DNA from: Paenibacillus sp. Soil750
Lineage (GTDB): Bacteria; Bacillota; Bacilli; Paenibacillales; NBRC-103111
Length of the DNA: 64,000 nucleotides
NCBI RefSeq assembly: GCF_001428045.1
Contig: NZ_LMSD01000040.1
Location: forward strand, 186,096-250,095
Reading direction: 5' to 3'
This document shows, in pieces, positions 15,981-24,583 of this stretch. The notes beneath the pieces are model-generated. The model was not told the DNA's origin. It was given only the letters and a program-made list of their open reading frames with translations, and did not search any database. Every line of letters begins with the position of its first letter. Within the stretch, counting starts at the first letter, position 1. Made by a program: the position numbers and the translations under genes.

Positions 15981-18917
15981 CTAGTAGATTTCCATTTCCG
16001 CAAACGCCATCCGATACTGATTCGCATCACTCGCGTTTTGACGTAGATTCGTTCCCTCCACTTTCACATATCTAGCAGAGACAGTGGGAAAACTGAAGCT
16101 TTGTGCCGCGTTACCTGGCAATGCGTAACCAGTTCGCGTAACTCTCGTCGTCCAGTTCAGCCCGTCTGTCGAAGTCTGGATGGTGAAATCGATTGGGAAA
16201 TTTCTCCCAACTTGCCCAGAATCATTTCGCGGATACAGGTTGACGGTATCGACCGTCTGGTTGGAACCTAAATCAAGGTAAACGTATTCCGTATGATTGG
16301 AGGTTAAGTTGTTATTGGTCGTCCATCCGTATGAACCACTCACAGAATTGCGCTGCCCGTCATTCAATTTGGAATACGACCAGTTGCTGCTCTCGTAGGA
16401 ACTACTGAATGTAGCCGATGCCCCGGCAGCGTGATTGACGCCATAAATCTCCATCTCCGCGAAAGCCATCCGATATTGATTCGCATCATTCGCGTTTTGA
16501 CGCAGATTCGTGCCTTCCACTCTCACGTACCTGACGGCAGCAGTTGGGAACTCGAAACTTTGCACCGCGTTGCCTGGCAATGCGTAACTGGTTCGCGTTA
16601 CTCTTGTCGTCCAATTCACACCATCGGTAGAAGTCTGGATCGTAAAATCAATTGGGAAACCCTGTCCAACATTCCCTGAATCATTTCGCGGATATAGGTT
16701 GACGGTATTGACCATCTGGTTTGAACCTAAGTCAAGGGTCACATTCTCCGTATGATTGGTGGTCACACTGTTATTGCTGGTCCAGCCATACGATCCGCTA
16801 ACGGAGTTTCGCTTCCCATCATTCACTTTAGCATAAGACCAATTGCCGTTGCTGCTCTCATAAGAGCTGCTGTACGTGACCGATGCGCCAGAAGCAAGAT
16901 TATTGTCTGACCCATACACTTCAAACTCCCAAAGTGAATAGCCATAGGTTGTGCCTCTCTCCGTTCCATTCATCCGCACATATCTGGCACTCGTAGGTGA
17001 GAAGCTTATATCATCCGTTCCTCCATTCCCACTTGTGGTACTATACACATTGGACCAATTAACAGCATTGGCGGAAACCTGGATTTGATAACTCTTACCA
17101 TACGCCACTTCCCAGAGTAACTTAACCCCATCAATGGTTCTGTTGGAACCAAGATCCACATAAATCCACTCATTGTCGGTACGTAGTGATCCCCAGCGTG
17201 TACTTATATTGCCATCGACCGCCCAGCCTGCTGTGCTGCCCGAATCAGATGATACGGTTACCGGTTTATTCAGAGCTAGATTCGTCCTTTGAATAGGCTC
17301 CGGGGTTTGCGTAGGCAGGATTGTCAATCCACTATAGAAACCGGTATTCAAAATATTCATTCCCGCTAAATTAGTCGCAGGCGACCCACTGCCAAGCATA
17401 TAAATATTCTCGAAAGTTATTCCGTTAATCAAATGAGAGCTATCTAATCCTTTTAACAATCCCAGATTAGCTCCCTGATCCCGAACGGTAATATTCTTTA
17501 CGGAAACTGTGGAAACATTGCCTCCACCTTCTCCTGCACCATTTTGAATTAAGAAAGCAAGCCAGGTCCGTTTATTATCGCTATCGTTGGTGTAGCTCAA
17601 CCGTTCAATATCGATATTATCGAAGGTGATATTCTTCGCTGCCGCCGTTCCATACTTATGATGTATCCCTATGCCTACAGCAGCATCATAGACAACACTG
17701 TTCTTAAAGGTGATACCGTCCTGCATCTGTCTGATACCTTGACCTACCTTCAATCCGTAGCAATACGTCCATGAAATTACATCATCAAATGTGACGTTGC
17801 TCAAGGTATTTGGCGTCCCCGGCCAATTCACACTAATATCCGTGGCTTGATCCCACGTTTTCGTCGTAAATGGATCGTCTAAACCTATACCAATCGCATG
17901 CTGAACCGTTACATTCTGCGATTCCATCACATCGATGCCGTCATTCTCTCCGGCAGCATCGAAGCGATTAAATATTTTGAAATTCTGAAACGTTAAATCG
18001 TTAGAACGAGCCGGCGTTATCGCCCATGAGGCTGAATCTCTAATAATTAAACCATCCAAGGTGAAATTGCTAACGCCAATCGGTACGATAATATTGTTGC
18101 CTATATTATTCGCTGCCGCAGTTTGACCGTTACCATCGAGCGTCCCACGCCCGTACATTTTAATATTATTCGAACCATTCTGCGTATAAATCCACCACGT
18201 GACGTCGCGATTTTGAGAATTTTTGTGCCAATTAGCTGTATAATCACTGGGATTTCCTGTGAATCGTAATACGGCCCCACCTTCAAGGTACAGGGCGACA
18301 TCACTCTTTAATTGCAGATTGCCCACCTTGTACACGCCTGCCGGTACATAAACAATCCCCTGCCCGCCCGTGTAGGCATTCGCATCATTAATCGCACTCT
18401 GAATTGCACTTGTTGCAAGTGTTGTTCCTGTTGAATCCGCATTGTAGGTCGTACTTTTCACATTGTAGACGCCTGTGCCTGAAGAAGCCGGTTTATTCGT
18501 TTCCGCTGGATCAGCTGCAATGATTAGCTCCTTGCTGCTATTTACTTTGACGATCACATATTCATCATTGGCCAACGTGAAGGTCAACTTATTCCCACTT
18601 ATTGTGCCAGATAAATTAAGCTTCTTCGGACTAATATTGTAGGATGTAATACTGGATTGTCCCAGCGCAGTAACCTCAATCGTGACGGGACCTCCGGACA
18701 TGGAGAAGTGAGCGTAATCATAATTTCCGGTGTAACCAACGACGGGTATTACGTTTGAATCCGCTTTCAAAGAATAGGTCGTTGATGCTGAATAAATAGA
18801 AGGCATCCCATAGGTTGTAATCGTAGCTGCAGAGACATGTGCAGGTGAAGCTAACAGAACAAGCATCATCATGAAACTGGCAATGAACAGACCTAACCCA
18901 TACTTAATTTGTAACAT
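15981..18917 (-). CDS. Secreted GH28-like beta-helix glycosidase with three discoidin (F5/8C) domains
   Basis: A 978-residue exported enzyme. A signal peptide covers residues 1 to about 30 (cleavage after HVSA), then comes a small beta domain (31-140), and a pectate-lyase-3/GH28-like right-handed beta-helix (about 150-530) opening with YNADSTGTTLATSAIQSAI. Asp326, Asp347 and Asp348 (NDGIDV...GLDDPF) keep the 21-residue spacing of the polygalacturonase catalytic triad. The GHG and RIK motifs of true polygalacturonases are replaced (YCYGLKVGQG and VGIGIHHKYG), so the substrate probably differs. Three F5/8-type C sugar-binding domains follow (about 545-669, 676-826, 832-978); the last two are near duplicates. 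ATG 18917 follows AAAGGAGG by 9 bp. It is the only exported enzyme of the island and should start polymer breakdown outside the cell. Confidence 0.85.
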   Translation of the reverse strand: MLQIKYGLGLFIASFMMMLVLLASPAHVSAATITTYGMPSIYSASTTYSLKADSNVIPVVGYTGNYDYAHFSMSGGPVTIEVTALGQSSITSYNISPKKLNLSGTISGNKLTFTLANDEYVIVKVNSSKELIIAADPAETNKPASSGTGVYNVKSTTYNADSTGTTLATSAIQSAINDANAYTGGQGIVYVPAGVYKVGNLQLKSDVALYLEGGAVLRFTGNPSDYTANWHKNSQNRDVTWWIYTQNGSNNIKMYGRGTLDGNGQTAAANNIGNNIIVPIGVSNFTLDGLIIRDSASWAITPARSNDLTFQNFKIFNRFDAAGENDGIDVMESQNVTVQHAIGIGLDDPFTTKTWDQATDISVNWPGTPNTLSNVTFDDVISWTYCYGLKVGQGIRQMQDGITFKNSVVYDAAVGIGIHHKYGTAAAKNITFDNIDIERLSYTNDSDNKRTWLAFLIQNGAGEGGGNVSTVSVKNITVRDQGANLGLLKGLDSSHLINGITFENIYMLGSGSPATNLAGMNILNTGFYSGLTILPTQTPEPIQRTNLALNKPVTVSSDSGSTAGWAVDGNISTRWGSLRTDNEWIYVDLGSNRTIDGVKLLWEVAYGKSYQIQVSANAVNWSNVYSTTSGNGGTDDISFSPTSARYVRMNGTERGTTYGYSLWEFEVYGSDNNLASGASVTYSSSYESSNGNWSYAKVNDGKRNSVSGSYGWTSNNSVTTNHTENVTLDLGSNQMVNTVNLYPRNDSGNVGQGFPIDFTIQTSTDGVNWTTRVTRTSYALPGNAVQSFEFPTAAVRYVRVEGTNLRQNANDANQYRMAFAEMEIYGVNHAAGASATFSSSYESSNWSYSKLNDGQRNSVSGSYGWTTNNNLTSNHTEYVYLDLGSNQTVDTVNLYPRNDSGQVGRNFPIDFTIQTSTDGLNWTTRVTRTGYALPGNAAQSFSFPTVSARYVKVEGTNLRQNASDANQYRMAFAEMEIY
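15984..16892 (-). repeat. Tandem duplication encoding the last two discoidin domains
   Basis: 16440-16892 and 15984-16424 encode two domains that share long identical stretches, such as RNSVSGSYGWT and PIDFTIQTSTDG, and similar DNA. The copies are separated by only about 15 bp of linker. Confidence 0.85.
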
Positions 18918-19064
18918 TCATCAATTCCTCCTTTGGATAATTAACCTTTCGTCGTTAAAATAGGGGGTACACTTGTATGTCCATCCTAGATGAGATTCCG
19001 CATTGGCTACCTGTCATCGGGTCCTTCCAATTGCAGATATTTCTGTTTCCGCATCACCTCCCTA

Positions 19065-19093
19065 ATAGGGCTGCTTAGTGAGCAGCCCTATAT
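19065..19093. promoter_or_regulatory. Stable hairpin between the lyase-like and GH28-like genes
   Basis: ATAGGGCTGCT and AGCAGCCCTAT form a perfect 11-bp stem with loop TAGTG. No T-run follows on either strand, so mRNA processing or protection between two genes of unequal expression is more likely than termination. Confidence 0.5.
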
Positions 19094-19109
19094 AAAAACC
19101 TTTCGTTGA

Positions 19110-20798
19110 CTATATTTCCACAGGATCCTTATGTAAAATGAATGCTGTTTCTCCATTCCGATTACCTGTTCTCACTATTAATTGATTGTCGCTATGCTCG
19201 ATCTCTGGTGCGGGAGGTTCCTTGTCGCTGTTCATAAAAAACGAGAACACGAAGGCTGCCTCTTGAACCAATCGAAAATCGATACTTCGCCGTTCACCGG
19301 AGTAAATGACCAGGTCTACATTGAACGTTCCACCGTTCTCATGAATCTCCCAACCCATTGGCGCATGAGGAGTGCTCTCTTCCTTAAAAGCGGCATACCA
19401 TGTCCGTAACAGCATTTGCAGCTTACCTATCGAAATAACGGCACCATGGTCACTAGCTTCGCCTACCACGTTATCGAGACGCCCGCCAATTTCCATTCGC
19501 AAGCGAAGGTCTGAGGCTTGGATCACACCGTCCGTCTTGTCCAAGCTCGGGTGCGTATCACCTCCATTGGTAATAAACTCGACACCGAATAACACATGCT
19601 GACGGTCCTGCTTACCGCTGAACACGGCTGAACAATAATCATAGCCGTCATGCAGGCAGCGCAATTGCGCGTACGTCGCTTGGCCTCCATTATCCACGTA
19701 AGCCAATAGCGGACGTTTCTGATTCCACATCACCTCTCGGCTGTGACTGCCGAGTGAATATTGCGGCGTCATATACGTCGTAGCCCAACTCTCCCTTTGC
19801 GTAGTTGCGTTTACCGCATACAACTGCTTTACTTCCTTCTCCTGCGAAAAGGAGAAAGACGCGATCAATGACTCGGGACAGTAGAACCCGCTCTCATACC
19901 ATTCCTCCTCATAAGGCAGCTCTTCCCATGGAAAGAACATCAATTCACCCTTTGTCGCCAATTGTAGGAAGGCCTGATTCTCGGTACTGAGCAATGTTTG
20001 ATAACAACGGGCGTGCGGACCCGACCATTGTTTGGAGCCGCTATGGAAGTGCTCGGCAACTGAGCTCCACGCCAGATGGAGAAGCTCATCGCTTAACCTT
20101 TTCGCTTCATCTCCCATTGTTTCATTACGGATCTTAGACAATTCCAGAATCGCAATGTACGTATACGGCGGGCTGTTATATTCTTGGAAAGCTCCCCGCT
20201 CCATCGTAAATCGATGAAGTTTCGCCAAGCGGTTCAATCCATATTCGGCATAATCGCTCCGTCCGAACTGTTCTCCCGCGATGAGTGTTACAAATGCGCC
20301 CATGATGGCAATATTCGTATAGTGTGGTCCGACATCTCGCTTAATAATGGCATCACATGCATTGCATATCGCTTGAACAACCGCATCGCGCAATTGATCT
20401 GGGAATCGATCCCCATGACGCGATATTGCGAGTACAAGCTGCTTGCCGATGAAATCTGCCCAGTTCCAATCCGGCGGAGACATCTGATCAAGACTTTCCT
20501 CGTAGAACCAAGACCAGATCCCGAAGGTACTACGGCTGCGGTCAGTATCTTGTAAGGAAACAATTTTCTCAATGATATCGAAGGCCCTTTGCTTGTTTTC
20601 TTCCAGTTCTGTATCTAACAAAGCAAGCGCGTATCTCATAGACTCACGAGTTGCATGGATAAAGTCAGCTTGTTTAATCGTGGTGTGATAGCCAGGGCTG
20701 CTGAATGGCGATCTTAGCAAACGGAACTCCGAATTATACGCAGCGTGTCTCACATTCACTATGTTAAGCAGCATTTGCTTATGATCTAGTTGTTGCAT
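19110..20798 (-). CDS. Cytoplasmic alpha-toroid protein, candidate polysaccharide-lyase-like enzyme
   Basis: A 562-residue protein that I cannot assign to a named family. The first 330 residues are helical with Trp/Tyr-rich loops (FGIWSWFYEES, PPDWNWADF, VGPHYTNIAIMGAF, FQEYNSPPYTYIAIL), typical of an (alpha/alpha)6 toroid. The C-terminal 220 residues look like antiparallel beta sheet (AVISIGKLQMLLRTWYA, FNVDLVIYSGERRSIDF). That domain order is found in heparinase-like and other polysaccharide lyases. No signal peptide is present, so it would act on imported oligosaccharides. It sits between the GH105 and GH28-like genes on one strand. ATG 20798 is used (AAGGA 10 bp upstream); ATG 20810 is the alternative but abuts GGAAGG. 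Confidence 0.6.
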   Translation of the reverse strand: MQQLDHKQMLLNIVNVRHAAYNSEFRLLRSPFSSPGYHTTIKQADFIHATRESMRYALALLDTELEENKQRAFDIIEKIVSLQDTDRSRSTFGIWSWFYEESLDQMSPPDWNWADFIGKQLVLAISRHGDRFPDQLRDAVVQAICNACDAIIKRDVGPHYTNIAIMGAFVTLIAGEQFGRSDYAEYGLNRLAKLHRFTMERGAFQEYNSPPYTYIAILELSKIRNETMGDEAKRLSDELLHLAWSSVAEHFHSGSKQWSGPHARCYQTLLSTENQAFLQLATKGELMFFPWEELPYEEEWYESGFYCPESLIASFSFSQEKEVKQLYAVNATTQRESWATTYMTPQYSLGSHSREVMWNQKRPLLAYVDNGGQATYAQLRCLHDGYDYCSAVFSGKQDRQHVLFGVEFITNGGDTHPSLDKTDGVIQASDLRLRMEIGGRLDNVVGEASDHGAVISIGKLQMLLRTWYAAFKEESTPHAPMGWEIHENGGTFNVDLVIYSGERRSIDFRLVQEAAFVFSFFMNSDKEPPAPEIEHSDNQLIVRTGNRNGETAFILHKDPVEI

Positions 20799-20892
20799 GA
20801 GGGTTCTCATCCTTCCAAGATTCCTATTTCTCTCTTGTAGACTTGCTATTTAGATTGAACTTTATTGATAGAGCAATGTCTGTTCCTATGAA

Positions 20893-21032
20893 CAGCGCTA
20901 TGCCATAACGCTATTTCTACTTTTAAGTTGAAAATGAGTCAGTAGCAGGATAATAGCACTATGCTATAGCGTTATTCGAGTATTCCTCGATTTTTTCCAC
21001 GGTATAAGATGATGCCATAACGTTATCTACAT
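20893..21032. repeat. ATGCYATARCG repeat, three units in the lyase/GH105 gap
   Basis: Cores ATGCCATAACG (20900), ATGCTATAGCG (20961) and ATGCCATAACG (21012) lie 61 and 51 bp apart. The first two units share GC-CTATGC-ATA-CG-TATT. The 281-bp gap between the lyase-like and GH105 genes holds nothing else that I recognise. Confidence 0.65.
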
Positions 21033-21091
21033 ATTGGGCTTTGGTACCAACCAACTTTCGTAATGAACTCGAAAAGATATCGTTCAACCTA

Positions 21092-22138
21092 CTAGACTGA
21101 CTCTATCAAAAGCGACTCTATCAATAGTTGCATCACTAAGCCTTGCCCATAGAGTGTCGGACAGATGCGAACACGGTTATAATCTTCGATGGTCGGCTTC
21201 ACCGCCGTCCCTCCGGATACAACCGTTACTTCGCCCTCAGACGTAATTAACGAAAGCACGGTCTCCAGCGTTAATCGGCTCAATGCCAAATAAGAGTTAT
21301 CCAACATGCCGGCCTTAACCGCTTTGATAAAACCACAAGCAATTCCCGCACTCCCAGACGTTTCCTTGTAGAAATCCTGTCTATCCAGGACGGTATGCCA
21401 TAAGCCATCTTCTGCTTGGCATTCACACAGAGCCATCGCAAGTTTCGAATAGCGTAGCATGAGCTCATCAGGTATCTCGATAATCCCTCTTAGCTCCGTG
21501 ACTATTTCGGGTACTGCGATCATGATCCAAGCGTTAGCCCGGTTCCACTGAGTCGCTGACATATGATTACCCGCTTCGCAATTCCATCCATGAAACAGAA
21601 GACCCGTTTCGGGGTTCTGTAATAATCGAAGATGAAGCATCGTTTGTTGGAGTGCTTCCTCAGCAACCCTCCGATCTTGCGTTAATCCCGCATATCGAGC
21701 TAGGAAAAGAACCGCCATATAGATCGTATCCGCCCATACCTGTTCTTGAAATTCCACATTCTCCGTAACGGTATGTTCGAAAGCCCCCTCGCGTGTTCGA
21801 GGTGCTTCGTCAATCATCCAACTCACAATTTCTTGCGACTTCTCCAAAAACCAGCTGTGCCGCGTTACACGATATAAGTCAGGGAAGACAGCGAAGGGTG
21901 CCATGGAATTAATCGTCTTCTTCACTTCTGACTTCATCTTGTTCATCTCTACCCATTCCAGTACATACCGAATGACATTTTCCTGCTTAAGCTTACTGCC
22001 ATAGTCGGCAATCGCTATGATTCCAACGCCCGGCACCCAGTCCCATTGATGGATATCCATTCCCCAGTCACCGCGATGATCCTGTATCATATAGGAGTAA
22101 ACCTGAGAAAGCACATCGTGCATTTCATCGCTTTTCAT
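21092..22138 (-). CDS. GH105-type unsaturated uronyl hydrolase (YteR/YesR family)
   Basis: A 348-residue (alpha/alpha)6 enzyme. Family marks include WDWVPGVGIIAIADYG, the catalytic-Asp block VWADTIYMAVLFLARYA, HGWN, WNRANAWIMI, and the C-terminal DGLWHTVLD...YKETSGSAGIACGF. GH105/GH88 enzymes remove the 4,5-unsaturated uronic acid left at the end of oligosaccharides by a polysaccharide lyase. No signal peptide is seen, so the step is cytoplasmic. Its presence implies that a lyase acts upstream in this pathway, which fits the lyase-like neighbour. ATG 22138 is preferred over 22159 because AAAGGG precedes it. GH88 and GH105 are hard to separate by eye; the ETSGSAGIA block favours GH105. Confidence 0.82.
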   Translation of the reverse strand: MKSDEMHDVLSQVYSYMIQDHRGDWGMDIHQWDWVPGVGIIAIADYGSKLKQENVIRYVLEWVEMNKMKSEVKKTINSMAPFAVFPDLYRVTRHSWFLEKSQEIVSWMIDEAPRTREGAFEHTVTENVEFQEQVWADTIYMAVLFLARYAGLTQDRRVAEEALQQTMLHLRLLQNPETGLLFHGWNCEAGNHMSATQWNRANAWIMIAVPEIVTELRGIIEIPDELMLRYSKLAMALCECQAEDGLWHTVLDRQDFYKETSGSAGIACGFIKAVKAGMLDNSYLALSRLTLETVLSLITSEGEVTVVSGGTAVKPTIEDYNRVRICPTLYGQGLVMQLLIESLLIESV

Positions 22139-22205
22139 AATACTTTCAATCCCTTTCATGTTAAAATTTAACAGTACATTGAAGTAGCAATCCCCTTAGA
22201 GCTTG

Positions 22206-22234
22206 CCGATAGAATGTTATTGTCATTCCATCGG
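22206..22234 (-). promoter_or_regulatory. Intercistronic hairpin after the AraC gene
   Basis: CCGATAGAATG pairs with CATTCCATCGG (one mismatch) around TTATTGT immediately after the regulator's stop. No T-run, so partial termination or mRNA stabilisation is likely. Confidence 0.45.
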
Positions 22235-22235
22235 A

Positions 22236-24557
22236 TCACTCCTTGTGTTTTGCCCGATATTCCGTTGGTGTCAATCCTGTCATTTTCTTGAATATCCGCA
22301 CAAAGCTATTCACATTCGAATAACCGACCTGCTCAGCGATCGTGCGAATCATCTCATCCGTTTCGACCAATTGCTCTCTCGCCTTGCTCATACGAACATC
22401 CATTAAATAGTCGATAAAATTGCATTCCATCTGCTCTTTAAACAGCTTGCTCAAATGAGAGACGCTTAGATGAAACTCGCTAGCTAGCAAGTTTAAGGAC
22501 ATATCATTACGCTTAAAATGCTGTTGAATGTACAGCAGTACTTTATCTACCACTTCATTCTTTTCTCGGACATTTCGTTTTTCTCTAATGCGTTCGATGA
22601 TATGTTCCAAGGCTTCCGTTGTATATTGCTGCAAATGCCCTAGCTGTTCGTATTGATTCAGCACGTCATACATGTCGTGTCCGGGAAGGATTTCTGCCAT
22701 ATCCACACCGATTTCCGCGGCCACTGTGGCCACTTTCATCAGACACTGAACAATCAGCTGCATAATCATCTCTGGAGGCACATTTTGCTCTGCGAACAAC
22801 TCGAACCATTTACTAATCTGTTGCTGCATCTTGTCTTTATCGACCAGTTTAACCGAAGCAACAATGCCATCTGTCATCGCAAAAAAACGGTAAAACTGCG
22901 ACGATTGACCACTCGTAATCTCTTCATTCGTAATAATGGCATTGCCGCCCATGACTAGCTTGTAGCGAAGCGTCTCCATCGATTGTTTGTACGACAGATG
23001 GATCTCATGAAAGTTTACGGAATCTCCGATGCCAACTGTAATCGTCTGATTGAAATATTCACGGACAAAATTCCGCATCAAATCAGCTACTGCTACCGCT
23101 CGCATGACGTTATACTCCGCCGTTTCCTGATCGTCAAAATTCATAATGACGGCACATTTGCCGTTCTCGACTTCGACAGCAAAGCCTAGACTTTCCGCAT
23201 TCATCAACTCTTCAGCTACATTACATAGCGCGTAAGCATATAGATGCAGATCTCTTGCAGTCGCTATCTTGTTCTTATTATCAAATTCGACACTCATAAC
23301 GACGAACTGGCCATTTTGCAAACGAATTCCGAGTTTATCTATATAGGTCTGTATTGAACTCCATTTAGGGGGAGGATTAGACATGATTTCTGTGAAAAGC
23401 TTGAATTTAATTAAAGGTTTGCTCTCATTGACCTGTTTGTGCAGTTGCTCCCTGTCTTGTAAAATATGTTCCACGGTTGATTCGAAATATTGGAATTCAT
23501 CCGAATATTTGTGTTCCAGATGCCCTTTGGGGTGAACTGTTAACCGTCCGGTCATCGACTGAATGAAGCGGTTAATCGGCTTGAACGTCCAACCGCCAAC
23601 TACGGCAACGAGCACCATGGACATCACGAACAATACAACGGCCAGTGCCAAAAATCCATATCGTATAACCGACAACGGGCGATTAAATTGAACCTCAGGA
23701 ATATAACGTACGATCTTCCAACCCGTATAATTTTGATTCACATAAAAGAAAGAAGATGGCGTTTGATCTACATCACTAGAGAAATACCCTTCTGATTCGG
23801 TATCGTTCAGAATGGATTGGATATACGGTAATTCGCTAATATTTGTACCCAAAACTTTATTATCACGATGCAAGACAACAGTTCCGTTGGGATCGATAAC
23901 AAACGTCTCACCCTGATCCTGGGTCGACGTTTTCTTAATCAGGTCGTACAGTAAATCTTCTTTAATATTGACAGCAATAGCGCCTTTTCTCACATTGGGA
24001 TCGGAGATGAGCGGATACGTTCTGACAAATGTGACGACGTTACGATAAATCGGATAACTCGATTGATCCAGCGTTAATCTACGGGTAGGCATCCATTTGG
24101 AATATCCCTCGTAGCGTTCGAATTCACTCACCCATTGATAGTTCTGTATAAATTCCTGTTCGTTCAGTACTGTGCCAGATACAAGCTGACGCTTGTTGTA
24201 GGCGTACAAATCGATCGAAAACATATAGTCATTACTGCTCACCGCATTGGAGAAATAGTTCGATATCCGGAAGGAATTACTATGACTCTCCTGCTCATTT
24301 AACTCATAGTTGAAGAACTGCGTGACATCTTTATTATTCAACATCTGGATTGTAAGCTTATCCATATTCTCCATCGAAAGCTCCAGCTTATGATCCAATT
24401 GTCGGAGCAATTCCATGTTCGTATCCGTCAACTGCCGCTTTAATTCTTTATTGAAGAAGATATACGTTGAAAAAATAGAGGACGAGACCAGAAGGAACAA
24501 AAGAATCGACAACATACCAACTGCTTTGGCAAGCCGTTTGTTTTGAATCCACTTCAT
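22236..24557 (-). CDS. Membrane-bound Cache-AraC transcriptional regulator of the island
   Basis: A 773-residue single-protein sensor-regulator. Transmembrane segments at about 12-34 and 298-322 flank an extracellular Cache-like sensor; after a long linker the C-terminal 100 residues form a double helix-turn-helix of AraC type (MSLNLLASEFHLSVSHLSKLFKEQ and RTIAEQVGYSNVNSFVRIFKKMTGLTPTEYR). This arrangement is common in Paenibacillus next to LplABC importers and carries an outside sugar signal directly to DNA. It lies 26 bp after the binding-protein gene and ahead of the GH105 gene, all on one strand, so it very probably controls this half of the island. The start ATG 24557 follows GAGGGG. Confidence 0.88.
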   Translation of the reverse strand: MKWIQNKRLAKAVGMLSILLFLLVSSSIFSTYIFFNKELKRQLTDTNMELLRQLDHKLELSMENMDKLTIQMLNNKDVTQFFNYELNEQESHSNSFRISNYFSNAVSSNDYMFSIDLYAYNKRQLVSGTVLNEQEFIQNYQWVSEFERYEGYSKWMPTRRLTLDQSSYPIYRNVVTFVRTYPLISDPNVRKGAIAVNIKEDLLYDLIKKTSTQDQGETFVIDPNGTVVLHRDNKVLGTNISELPYIQSILNDTESEGYFSSDVDQTPSSFFYVNQNYTGWKIVRYIPEVQFNRPLSVIRYGFLALAVVLFVMSMVLVAVVGGWTFKPINRFIQSMTGRLTVHPKGHLEHKYSDEFQYFESTVEHILQDREQLHKQVNESKPLIKFKLFTEIMSNPPPKWSSIQTYIDKLGIRLQNGQFVVMSVEFDNKNKIATARDLHLYAYALCNVAEELMNAESLGFAVEVENGKCAVIMNFDDQETAEYNVMRAVAVADLMRNFVREYFNQTITVGIGDSVNFHEIHLSYKQSMETLRYKLVMGGNAIITNEEITSGQSSQFYRFFAMTDGIVASVKLVDKDKMQQQISKWFELFAEQNVPPEMIMQLIVQCLMKVATVAAEIGVDMAEILPGHDMYDVLNQYEQLGHLQQYTTEALEHIIERIREKRNVREKNEVVDKVLLYIQQHFKRNDMSLNLLASEFHLSVSHLSKLFKEQMECNFIDYLMDVRMSKAREQLVETDEMIRTIAEQVGYSNVNSFVRIFKKMTGLTPTEYRAKHKE

Positions 24558-24583
24558 CGTCCCATCCCCTCTCTTCTCAGTTG

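Noticed and set aside
19007-19054. 15-codon frame behind GGGAGGTG on the minus strand between the lyase-like and GH28-like genes
   Set aside because: The ribosome site is a near-perfect anti-SD match, but it leaves only 2 bases before the ATG and the peptide is not leader-like. It may be a remnant; not enough to call a gene.
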